Shown here: positions 1-6,823 of the stretch, in pieces
How the letters are laid out: each line of letters begins with the position of its first letter
Position numbering within the stretch: position 1 is the stretch's first letter
Source: Flavobacteriaceae bacterium
GTDB lineage: Bacteria > Bacteroidota > Bacteroidia > Flavobacteriales > Flavobacteriaceae
Direction: 5' to 3'
Length of the DNA stretch: 6,872 nucleotides
NCBI GenBank assembly: GCA_008081325.1
Contig: VMCO01000014.1
Coordinates: forward strand, 1 to 6,872
The notes under the pieces: model-generated
The model's input: only the letters and a program-made list of their open reading frames with translations
Databases searched by the model: none
What the model was told of the DNA's origin: nothing
Translations under genes and position numbers: made by a program

Positions 1-1311
1 GGTGAAATAGCTTTGCGCGTTATTAGGACATGTAAGGAAATGGGCATCCAGACAGTTGCTGTTTATTCTACAGCAGATGCTGAGAGTATTCATGTCAAAT
101 TTGCCGACGAAGCTGTTTGTATAGGTCCCGCACCAAGTTTTGATTCTTATTTAAGAATTTCTAATATTATAGCCGCTGCTGAAATAACCAATGCAGATGC
201 AATTCACCCAGGTTATGGATTTCTCTCCGAAAATGCCAAGTTTTCAAAAATATGTGAAGAGCATGGGATTAAGTTTATTGGCGCCTCCCATGATATGATC
301 AATAAAATGGGTGACAAGGCAACTGCTAAGGCAACCATGATTGAAGCAGGTGTTCCCTGCGTACCTGGAAGCGAAGGTATTATAGATTCCTTTGACCATT
401 GTAAAAAATTAGCAAAAGAAGTTGGCTACCCAGTAATGCTAAAAGCTAGCGCTGGAGGTGGTGGTAAGGGAATGAGAGCTGTTTGGAAAGAAGAGGATCT
501 TGAAGATGCCTGGAATTCTGCGAGAGTTGAGTCAAAAGCCGCTTTTGCAAATGATGATATGTATATGGAAAAACTTATTGAAGAGCCAAGACATATCGAA
601 ATTCAAATTGTAGGTGATTCAAAAGGAAGAGCCTGTCATTTATCAGAAAGAGATTGCTCTATTCAAAGAAGACATCAAAAACTAACTGAAGAAGTTCCGT
701 CTCCGTTTATGACCGAAAAGCTTAGAGATGAAATGGGGAAGGCAGCTGTAAAAGCAGCAGAGTATATCAAATATGAAGGGGTTGGAACGGTTGAATTTTT
801 AGTTGACAAAAACAGAAAGTTTTATTTCATGGAAATGAATACTAGAATTCAGGTAGAACACCCTATTACTGAACAAGTAATAGATTATGATCTTATTAGA
901 GAACAAATAATGGTTGCGGCTGGAGTTAAAATTTCAGGTAAAAACTATATGCCCCAACTCCATTCGATTGAATGTAGAATTAATGCAGAAGATCCATTCA
1001 ATGATTTTAGACCTTCACCTGGTAAAATAACTAATTTACATTTACCGGGAGGACACGGAATAAGAATTGATACACACGTTTACTCTGGATACACGATTCC
1101 CCCAAATTATGATTCAATGATTGCAAAACTTATTACAACAGCTCAAACAAGGGATGAGGCAATTGATAAAATGAAAAGAGCGTTAGATGAATTTGTTATA
1201 GAAGGCATTAAAACTACAATTCCATTTCATAGAAAGTTAATGGATAGTAAGGCCTATATTGAGGGCAATTATACTACTAAGTTTATGGAAGATTTTTCAA
1301 TGGATGATTAA
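1..1311 (+). CDS. accC: Biotin carboxylase subunit of acetyl-CoA carboxylase (5' end outside window)
   Basis: Biotin carboxylase uses ATP and bicarbonate to carboxylate biotin on the carrier protein AccB, the first half-reaction of malonyl-CoA synthesis in the cytoplasm. The frame is open from base 1 and reads G-E-I-A-L-R-V-I-R, the usual N-terminus just after the missing I-A-N-R. The TTG at 13 is therefore internal, and about 10 residues lie upstream. The 436 residues seen plus these match the family length of about 450. Visible motifs are HPGYGFLSEN; GDK and the ATP-grasp loop KASAGGGGKGMR (442-477); the catalytic stretch ERDCSIQRRHQK (646-681), holding the equivalents of E. coli Cys230 and Lys238; G-T-V-E-F; MEMNTRIQVEHP (829-864), holding Glu288, Asn290 and Arg292; and G-I-R-I-D-T-H with the Arg338 equivalent. 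No key residue is missing. The protein ends at the biotin carboxylase domain, so it is a stand-alone subunit and not a fused acyl-CoA carboxylase. A paralogue serving another acyl-CoA carboxylase is possible but less likely. Confidence 0.95.
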   Translation, partial: GEIALRVIRTCKEMGIQTVAVYSTADAESIHVKFADEAVCIGPAPSFDSYLRISNIIAAAEITNADAIHPGYGFLSENAKFSKICEEHGIKFIGASHDMINKMGDKATAKATMIEAGVPCVPGSEGIIDSFDHCKKLAKEVGYPVMLKASAGGGGKGMRAVWKEEDLEDAWNSARVESKAAFANDDMYMEKLIEEPRHIEIQIVGDSKGRACHLSERDCSIQRRHQKLTEEVPSPFMTEKLRDEMGKAAVKAAEYIKYEGVGTVEFLVDKNRKFYFMEMNTRIQVEHPITEQVIDYDLIREQIMVAAGVKISGKNYMPQLHSIECRINAEDPFNDFRPSPGKITNLHLPGGHGIRIDTHVYSGYTIPPNYDSMIAKLITTAQTRDEAIDKMKRALDEFVIEGIKTTIPFHRKLMDSKAYIEGNYTTKFMEDFSMDD

Positions 1312-1312
1312 T

Positions 1313-2422
1313 ATGAAAAACATAGTTGTTTTAGGCTGTGGACTTGTTGGTAGAGTAATGGCTGAAGATCTTTCCTTAAAATATCATGTAGCTTCTGTTG
1401 ATATTTCTCAAGCAAACTTAGATAAATTAAAATCTAAACACGTAAAAAAGATTTGTTCAGATGTGTCAGACCTATCCGTTCTGCAAGATATCATAAAAGA
1501 TTATGATTTAGTTGTGGGTGCATTGCCTGGATTTATGGGATATGAAACAATGAAAAGAGTTATAATGGCTAAGAAAAATATAGTTGATATTTCTTTTTAT
1601 CCAGAAGATCCATTTGAACTAGATAAGTTAGCTAAAGAAAATGATGTTGTCGCTGTAATGGACTGTGGTGTAGCACCAGGAATGGGCAATATTATTTTTT
1701 CTCATCATGATAAGATGATGAAAATAACTGATTATGAATGCCTAGTAGGAGGTCTTCCAAAGAAAAGAGAATGGCCATTTGAATATCAAGCAGTTTTTTC
1801 TCCAATTGATGTTATTGAAGAATATATAAGACCAGCGAGATATGTTCAAAATAAATCTTTGATAATAAAAGAAGCACTTTCGGACACGGAGTTAGTTGAA
1901 TTTGAAGAAATAGGAACCCTAGAAAGCTGGAATTCGGATGGGTTAAGAACATTAATTCAAACCATGAGCCATGTGCCAAATATGATTGAAAAAACGTTAA
2001 GATATCCTGGGTGTGTTGAGTATTTAAAGGTTTTAAGAGAGTGCGGCTATTTTTCTTACGAGCCTGTTGAAATAAACGGAAACATGATTAGACCAATAGA
2101 TCTAACATCTAAATTACTTTTTCCTAAGTGGCAAATGAAAGAAGGGGATGAAGATTTCACTATAATGAGAATTAAAATTTCAGGAAAAGAGAACGAAGAA
2201 GATGTAGAATACACTTATACACTTCTTGACAGGTATAAGAATGATACAATATCAATGGCTAGAACAACCGGATATACTTGTACAGCTGTTGCAAACTTAG
2301 TTTTAGAAAATAAGTTTGATAAAAAAGGGATCTCACCTCCCGAATTCCTGGGAGACCATTTTAATTTCATAAATGACTACTTAACAGAAAGAGATGTCAT
2401 TTACAAGGTTTCAAAAAGATAA
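1313..2422 (+). CDS. Saccharopine dehydrogenase-family oxidoreductase, lysine 6-dehydrogenase-like
   Basis: This is a 369-residue NAD(P)-dependent oxidoreductase. The N-terminus is a Rossmann fold with G-C-G-L-V-G at residues 8-13 and an acidic residue (Asp30) at the end of the second strand, which favours NAD over NADP. Family signatures follow: D-C-G-V-A-P-G-M-G-N at 117-126, V-G-G-L-P near 145, F-S-P-I-D-V-I-E-E-Y at 162-171, the S-D-G-L-R-T segment at 208-213, K-T-L-R-Y-P-G at 227-233, and a C-terminal T-T-G-Y-T with G-I-S-P-P-E. This layout and length resemble lysine 6-dehydrogenase, which deaminates lysine to piperideine-6-carboxylate, more than the longer fungal saccharopine enzymes. 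The substrate remains inferred. The ATG at 1313 is chosen because M-K-N-I-V-V-L-G begins directly at the first Rossmann strand. An ATG at 1304 would add three residues and overlap accC. One base separates it from the accC stop, so the two genes are probably cotranscribed and translationally coupled. Confidence 0.85.
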   Translation: MKNIVVLGCGLVGRVMAEDLSLKYHVASVDISQANLDKLKSKHVKKICSDVSDLSVLQDIIKDYDLVVGALPGFMGYETMKRVIMAKKNIVDISFYPEDPFELDKLAKENDVVAVMDCGVAPGMGNIIFSHHDKMMKITDYECLVGGLPKKREWPFEYQAVFSPIDVIEEYIRPARYVQNKSLIIKEALSDTELVEFEEIGTLESWNSDGLRTLIQTMSHVPNMIEKTLRYPGCVEYLKVLRECGYFSYEPVEINGNMIRPIDLTSKLLFPKWQMKEGDEDFTIMRIKISGKENEEDVEYTYTLLDRYKNDTISMARTTGYTCTAVANLVLENKFDKKGISPPEFLGDHFNFINDYLTERDVIYKVSKR

Positions 2423-2424
2423 CT

Positions 2425-4536
2425 TTATCGCTTCAAAATCTTTGTTGAATAAATACCTCCTTCTGAGGATATTACCCTTAAAATGTATTCGCCTACACTA
2501 AGACTTGATAAATCGACCAAATTAGACGCACCAGTATTTTTATAATTTATTACCCTTCTACCATTCAGATCAAACAGACTAATAATTGCGCCTTCTAAAT
2601 TATAATCAGACTTAATTTCAACATAATCATTAGCTGGATTTGGAAACACAATAATCTGATTTAACTCAGTTACCTGGGCACTAAGAGTTTGACCTTCGGT
2701 AATTTCTAATGTCTGGTTTACACTTATATTATTAAGTACGTCTACAGTTCCTGATGGCCAGTACACTGTCAATGTTGAAATAGATGTGTCTTCTCCTAAG
2801 CCAAAGTAAGTATTTAGGCTGCTCATATATCTAAAGCCTGTACCACTTTGAACATCCCTAATCTGTGTTCCAATTGATGAAGAAGTTATTTCAATTCTTG
2901 CCCCAATACCGTTAATATTAGACGTAGTACCTATTGTCATAATTTTAAGCCAATTATTTCCGTTTGAACTATTTTGGTATAAATTACTTCCGTTAAAAAC
3001 ATCTAGAAAACCATCATTATTTGCATCGCCAATTCCTCCTGGGCCAGGCACTCCTCCGTCATATTGAGTAAAAGTAAAATCTCCGTCATTTAAAAGAATA
3101 CTACCGTTAGAAATAATATCAATGTAGCCATCATTGTTAAAATCCCCAGAATTATTTTCTATCCCGTATGGAGCACCTTCAACCCCTGATCCAGAGGTCC
3201 TGTCCGTAAATGTTCCATCACCATTATTTTGCATAAGCTTATGACCACCATCGCCTGTTGCACTAGCGCCAACATAAACATCCATATTTCCGTCATTATC
3301 AAAGTCCCCCCATGCAGACGACCATGTTTGAACAGGGTCACCTAAATTAGAACTATTATCGTGACCTCCATCTGGATAGAAACCATTGTAGTAGCCGGTT
3401 ACATCAGCTATATTAGAAAAAGTACCATCTCCGTTATTTCTCCAAAGCTCGTTATATTTCCATTGAATATTACCACCCCTACATTTTGCGATAAATAGGT
3501 CTATGTCTCTGTCATTATCAAAATCAACCCAAGTTGAAGCGTAATTTCCGCCCTCTTGTTCACCAGGATAAGGAGATAAAGCATACTCAACCCCTCCAAT
3601 TCCAGAAGGGACTCCGTCTTCGTTAGGGCCCTGGAAGAATTGTAAGTTTCCGCTACCATCATTTATATAGTATACGGTAGGTTGGACATCGTGACAAACA
3701 AAAGCATCTAAATGCCCATCGTTATTAATATCAACAAAATTTGATCTTTGTGAAAAAACATATTCATTACCCGAAATTTCAGTGTAAGCAGTTCCGTTAT
3801 CATTAGCTCTCATAAATGTAACACCACTACCTCCACCATATAACAAGTCATTATAACCATTTCTGTCAAAATCACCTGCAGCCATACTCCATGAAGGAGT
3901 GTAATCCGCCTGGTCAGTCGATATATTTACTTCATCAAAACCAGTTTCTGTTTGAATTAATAAATTAATATTGCTCGATTGAATAGAAACTAAATCGTCT
4001 AATCCATCGCCATTCATGTCTACTAACCCTCTTTCTGAGCCAACAGAATTTACATTGATAGGGGTAAAATCGAAAGGAGCTGGAGGTTGAGGATCATTTT
4101 CTTCAAGTGTAAATTCAAATTCTTCCGTACCCCATCTATCATCCCAAGCAATAAAATAAGTATTGCCTGAATAAGCATTAAAAGAACTTTGAGATAAATA
4201 TCCGTCACCACTATCATCATCACCGCCAACACATTGTAGATTTTCACAATCACCACCATAAACATGAAACCTAGTATCTAATCCACTATTGACAGCATAG
4301 TCTGTTGAAATTGTAACTAGAAAATCTTGAGAAGGAGTATATGAATACCATTGTAGTTCTCCATTAGCCGCATCATACTCTGTGCAATTTGCTTCATATG
4401 ATGCTCCGTTAATTCCATCAACAGTATACATTCCCGCTGTTATTTCAATTGCATCATCACAGGAGCTCCCAGATTGAGAGTAGTGATTTATGCTTACAAG
4501 CATAAATGTTATTGTTAGTAAAAATGTTTTTTTCAT
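2425..4536 (-). CDS. T9SS-secreted FG-GAP/VCBS repeat protein with ASPIC/UnbV domain
   Basis: This 703-residue protein is predicted to be exported. Residues 1-21 form a signal peptide (M-K-K-T-F, then a hydrophobic core ending near Y-S-Q-S). Residues about 26-145 resemble the PPC-like beta-sandwich that often begins with C-D-D-A-I in Bacteroidota surface proteins. Seven D-x-[ND]-x-D-G-type motifs follow at about 172, 221, 268, 337, 410, 464 and 503, several paired with N-N-G-D-G-T-F. They are typical FG-GAP/VCBS calcium-binding blades and may form a seven-bladed propeller. Residues about 528-611 match ASPIC/UnbV (G-I-G-A-R-I-E-I, then F-G-L-G and V-Y-W-P-S-G). Residues about 628-703 are a T9SS type A sorting domain (V-F-P-N-P-A-N-D, then a G-E-Y-I-L-R-V strand and a terminal K-I-L-K-R). 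The start at 4536 puts the signal peptide at the N-terminus; an ATG 27 bases upstream would overlap the preceding gene. The ligand or enzymatic role, if any, is unknown. It lies 10 bases downstream of the diheme lipoprotein gene. Confidence 0.9.
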   Translation of the reverse strand: MKKTFLLTITFMLVSINHYSQSGSSCDDAIEITAGMYTVDGINGASYEANCTEYDAANGELQWYSYTPSQDFLVTISTDYAVNSGLDTRFHVYGGDCENLQCVGGDDDSGDGYLSQSSFNAYSGNTYFIAWDDRWGTEEFEFTLEENDPQPPAPFDFTPINVNSVGSERGLVDMNGDGLDDLVSIQSSNINLLIQTETGFDEVNISTDQADYTPSWSMAAGDFDRNGYNDLLYGGGSGVTFMRANDNGTAYTEISGNEYVFSQRSNFVDINNDGHLDAFVCHDVQPTVYYINDGSGNLQFFQGPNEDGVPSGIGGVEYALSPYPGEQEGGNYASTWVDFDNDRDIDLFIAKCRGGNIQWKYNELWRNNGDGTFSNIADVTGYYNGFYPDGGHDNSSNLGDPVQTWSSAWGDFDNDGNMDVYVGASATGDGGHKLMQNNGDGTFTDRTSGSGVEGAPYGIENNSGDFNNDGYIDIISNGSILLNDGDFTFTQYDGGVPGPGGIGDANNDGFLDVFNGSNLYQNSSNGNNWLKIMTIGTTSNINGIGARIEITSSSIGTQIRDVQSGTGFRYMSSLNTYFGLGEDTSISTLTVYWPSGTVDVLNNISVNQTLEITEGQTLSAQVTELNQIIVFPNPANDYVEIKSDYNLEGAIISLFDLNGRRVINYKNTGASNLVDLSSLSVGEYILRVISSEGGIYSTKILKR
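3001..4023 (-). repeat. Seven degenerate Asp-rich FG-GAP/VCBS repeat units within the secreted protein gene
   Basis: Seven roughly 30-base segments encode the pattern [GV]-D-x-[ND]-x-D-G-x-x-D. They lie at 3994-4023, 3847-3876, 3706-3735, 3499-3528, 3280-3309, 3118-3147 and 3001-3030. Spacing is irregular, 39 to 73 residues, and the DNA copies are diverged, so this is an old protein repeat and not a recent tandem duplication. The unit at 3499-3528 reads D-F-D-N-D-R-D-I-D, with Arg in place of the usual Gly; the second unit has D-R-N-G, with Asn in place of Asp. Loops of this type normally bind calcium. Confidence 0.85.
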
Positions 4537-4546
4537 ATTAGTGTTT

Positions 4547-5641
4547 TTAGTTACAATCATCATCTAAGGAAGTAATCCATTCTTCAATCATTTCAATTGC
4601 TTCATCGTGAACGATGCTTCTTCCTATTAATGGCATTCTGTATTGTTCTTCATTACTGGTCATTCTAAAATGTAGAACAGACCTGTTGATATTCCCAGGG
4701 TTTATAATCAAATCAGTACCATTACCCAGGTCAGTGTCAGGCGTCAGACAAACTCCCATATTTGCTAAATCTTCTGTTGCTTCATAACTAAGCCTAATTG
4801 GCCTATATTCACAATGGGTGTTATCTGAATGACAGTGGGCACAATTTATGTCAATGTAAGATCTGACCCTTTTTTCAAGAGGCTCAGACAAATCTTTCCA
4901 ATTAGCCACCGCCTCAAGGTTAGCAGGGTAGCTATTCAAATAACCCATCTCCATCCATTTATCTAATTGATTCATTGTGTTAGATCCGTAATCTAGTGTT
5001 TTATTAATATTCCTAGGCTTTACTCCGTTAGGTATAGCACCATCAGAAATTTTATGACATGTCAAGCATTCGCTAGCACTTGGAATCCTGTAACTGATAT
5101 TTCTTTCTTGAAACCCTGATTCTCCGTTTTGAAGCCAAGAAATATCAACAACACTACCGTCCAAGCTAAAGGAAGCTTCTGTTTGATCTTCATTCCAAAT
5201 ATAGTCTGCAAATATCCAGCCACTTTCTTTTTTTATCATTAGCCTTGTTTCAATGTTTTTACTTACCATATTTGGTAAAACATCATCGTATGAAAAGTTT
5301 TTTATAAGAATGGTGCCAACAGGAAAATCAAATACCTCAGAGCTAGAAACATAGTCAGCAGACACTCCTTCAGGCATCCATAAAAATCGGTTTTTAATAG
5401 AATAATCTGTAAACAAAGAGCTTATTAATTCATAAGGTATTACTCCGTAAACGGGATCCAGGTTTTTAAGTTCACCCTCAAAAAAGTTATACTGTGAAAG
5501 ACTATCATAAGGCATTTCACTAAGATTATAATTTACGGGTGAAAATTCAACCGGAACATAATTCTCATCACTACAGCTGTAAGCTACCAGAACATAACAT
5601 AAAAGCAGTTTTTTGAAAAGAAAATTTAATCTACTCGCCAT
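4547..5641 (-). CDS. Diheme c-type cytochrome lipoprotein, SO2930/HNE_0200-like family
   Basis: This 364-residue lipoprotein has two CxxCH heme c attachment sites, C-L-T-C-H at residues 192-196 (DNA 5054-5068) and C-A-H-C-H at 267-271 (DNA 4829-4843). The R-M-P near 335-337 is a plausible distal Met ligand for one heme. The N-terminus has a basic, hydrophobic signal ending in V-A-Y-S-C, so Cys23 should be lipidated. The following S-D-E-N resembles the flavobacterial lipoprotein export signal, which suggests the outer face of the outer membrane. The middle region (P-Y-E-L-I-S-S-L-F, D-F-P-V-G-T-I-L-I-K, E-T-R-L and Y-I-W-N) matches, from memory, the TIGR03806 family named for SO2930, whose function is unknown to me. 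Three further Cys at 276, 298 and 363 could form disulfides. ATG at 5639-5641 is preferred over an in-frame TTG two codons upstream. The gene is probably cotranscribed with the secreted repeat protein 10 bases downstream. Electron transfer is inferred from the hemes; the partner is unknown. Confidence 0.85.
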   Translation of the reverse strand: MASRLNFLFKKLLLCYVLVAYSCSDENYVPVEFSPVNYNLSEMPYDSLSQYNFFEGELKNLDPVYGVIPYELISSLFTDYSIKNRFLWMPEGVSADYVSSSEVFDFPVGTILIKNFSYDDVLPNMVSKNIETRLMIKKESGWIFADYIWNEDQTEASFSLDGSVVDISWLQNGESGFQERNISYRIPSASECLTCHKISDGAIPNGVKPRNINKTLDYGSNTMNQLDKWMEMGYLNSYPANLEAVANWKDLSEPLEKRVRSYIDINCAHCHSDNTHCEYRPIRLSYEATEDLANMGVCLTPDTDLGNGTDLIINPGNINRSVLHFRMTSNEEQYRMPLIGRSIVHDEAIEMIEEWITSLDDDCN

Positions 5642-5681
5642 ATACAATTACAATAAGCTACTATGCACGCAGCATATTTTA

Positions 5682-5713
5682 CAAATTAGATGGCACAAAG
5701 TACAAAAAATCAA
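5682..5713 (-). promoter_or_regulatory. Possible Bacteroidota-type promoter for the cytochrome/secreted protein pair
   Basis: Read on the minus strand, a TTG (5711-5713) is followed after 22 bases by TAATTTG (5682-5688). This is close to the Bacteroidota consensus of TTTG, about 19-23 bases, then TAnnTTTG, but the -7 box is one base short. It lies about 40 bases upstream of the ATG at 5641, within the only sizeable gap of the minus-strand block. A second near match, TACTTTG, sits a little upstream. The AT-rich context makes chance matches likely. Confidence 0.3.
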
Positions 5714-5726
5714 TTTAAACAGCTAC

Positions 5727-5748
5727 AGATTATATTAACTGATAATCT
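5727..5748 (-). terminator. AT-rich inverted repeat at the end of alr, weak terminator candidate
   Basis: AGATTAT (5727-5733) and ATAATCT (5742-5748) form a perfect 7-bp inverted repeat with an 8-base loop that contains the alr stop codon. On the minus strand a run of six T follows about 18 bases later (5704-5709), too far away for a classic intrinsic terminator. The stem has only one G:C pair. It may help to end the tdk-alr transcript, but stability is low and chance is a real alternative. Confidence 0.22.
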
Positions 5749-6823
5749 TTCTTTCTATTCTGTTAGATAAATTAGTCAATACTTCGTATGAAATTGTTTC
5801 CACAGATTTGGCAAAATCCTCAGCATTATTTTTGGAATCAAACACAATTACTTCATCTCCTTCATTGGAGTTAATACCGTTTAGATTTACCATTAAAACA
5901 TCCATACAAATATTTCCTACAACTTTAGCTTTTTTCCCATTGACTATCACAAACATATTTTTTGAAAAAGACCTGCTAATTCCGTCAGCATGCCCTATCG
6001 GAATAACACCGATTCTGGTGTCTTCTTTGCAATTAAAAGAGCGATTATAACCCACAGAAGAACCTTTATTACAAAGTATTATTTGAGAAATAACCGATTT
6101 TAAAGAAAGTACCGGTAAAAGCTCATTGTTTAAAAAATTATTATATCCATATAGTCCTATACCAGCGCGAACCATATCAAATTCACATTCGGGATAATTA
6201 AAAATACCTGAGGTGTTTGACATATGTAAAATGGACTTATAAGAAATTTGAGATTTGATTTCAGAAGAAATTTTTTTAAATAAATCAATCTGAGAATTGG
6301 TAAACTCTGTTTCATTTAGATCATCTGTAGCAGCTAGATGAGAATAGATGCCTACAAGTTTAATTGGTTTGCAGTTTTTTATCTTTTCAATAGCATTTTG
6401 TATTTCACCCTTGCTAAACCCAACCCTATTTAAACCTGTGTTTATTTTTAAATGACAGGGCCACTCCTCGATCTTTTGGTCATTAATATATTTAACGAAA
6501 TTTTCAAGAAAATAAAAAGAGTAAAGGCTTGGTTCAAGATTGAAATTAATAATATTTTTTATTGACTCAACTTGTGGCAGGAGAATTAAAATAGGAGTTT
6601 TAATTCCAGATTTTCTAAGCTCAACCCCCTCACTAGCAAAAGCAACAGCTAAATAATCTATATTCAGCGATTCCAATTTTTTTGCAATCTCTAAGCTATC
6701 TGAGCCATAACCTTTAGCCTTTACAACAGCCATAAACTTGGTTGTCGGTTTTAATTTTGAAGAAATAACATTGAAGTTGTGCTCAAGAGCATTAAGATCA
6801 ATTTCTAAAATAGTTTTTTTCAA
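5735..6823 (-). CDS. alr: Alanine racemase, PLP-dependent, TTG start
   Basis: Alanine racemase interconverts L- and D-alanine in the cytoplasm and supplies D-Ala for peptidoglycan. The 362 residues match the usual length. Key residues, compared with the Geobacillus enzyme, are the PLP lysine Lys35 in V-V-K-A-K-G-Y-G; carbamylated-lysine equivalent Lys126; Arg133 (Arg136); S-N-T-S-G at 202-206 and Arg219 for phosphate and pyridine contacts; catalytic Tyr259 (Tyr265) in V-G-Y-N-R; C-M-D at 306-308 (Met312-Asp313); and Tyr346 (Tyr354) in the C-terminal beta domain. His278 replaces the entryway Tyr284. The start is a TTG at 6821-6823, followed by K-K-T-I-L-E-I-D-L, the normal N-terminus for this family. 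An in-frame TAA lies five codons upstream and no ATG or GTG lies between. The TTG overlaps the TGA of the preceding reading frame by two bases, suggesting translational coupling. Sequence before the start is strongly A-rich. Confidence 0.93.
   Translation of the reverse strand: MKKTILEIDLNALEHNFNVISSKLKPTTKFMAVVKAKGYGSDSLEIAKKLESLNIDYLAVAFASEGVELRKSGIKTPILILLPQVESIKNIINFNLEPSLYSFYFLENFVKYINDQKIEEWPCHLKINTGLNRVGFSKGEIQNAIEKIKNCKPIKLVGIYSHLAATDDLNETEFTNSQIDLFKKISSEIKSQISYKSILHMSNTSGIFNYPECEFDMVRAGIGLYGYNNFLNNELLPVLSLKSVISQIILCNKGSSVGYNRSFNCKEDTRIGVIPIGHADGISRSFSKNMFVIVNGKKAKVVGNICMDVLMVNLNGINSNEGDEVIVFDSKNNAEDFAKSVETISYEVLTNLSNRIERKIIS

Noticed and set aside
1259..1312. Longer N-terminus for the oxidoreductase, beginning inside accC
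   Set aside because: It would overlap accC by more than 50 bases and add residues that precede the first Rossmann strand; the ATG at 1313 gives the standard N-terminus.
2415..2443. Bidirectional intrinsic terminator at the convergent junction
   Set aside because: The stems are only 4-6 bp, almost all A:T, and no adequate U-run follows on either strand.
3159..3341. Short minus-strand open frame in another frame of the repeat protein
   Set aside because: It is a shadow of the repeat-coding sequence; the same applies to 4050-4265.
3001..4023. Possible CRISPR-like or tandem DNA repeat array
   Set aside because: The recurring segments are codons for Asp-rich protein motifs, diverged at DNA level and irregularly spaced within one intact reading frame.
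4537..4563. Upstream ATG for the secreted repeat protein
   Set aside because: It would overlap the end of the cytochrome gene and put nine extra residues before a perfectly placed signal peptide.
5808..6050. Plus-strand open frame of 80 codons
   Set aside because: It lies wholly antisense to conserved alr sequence and its translation resembles no family I know.
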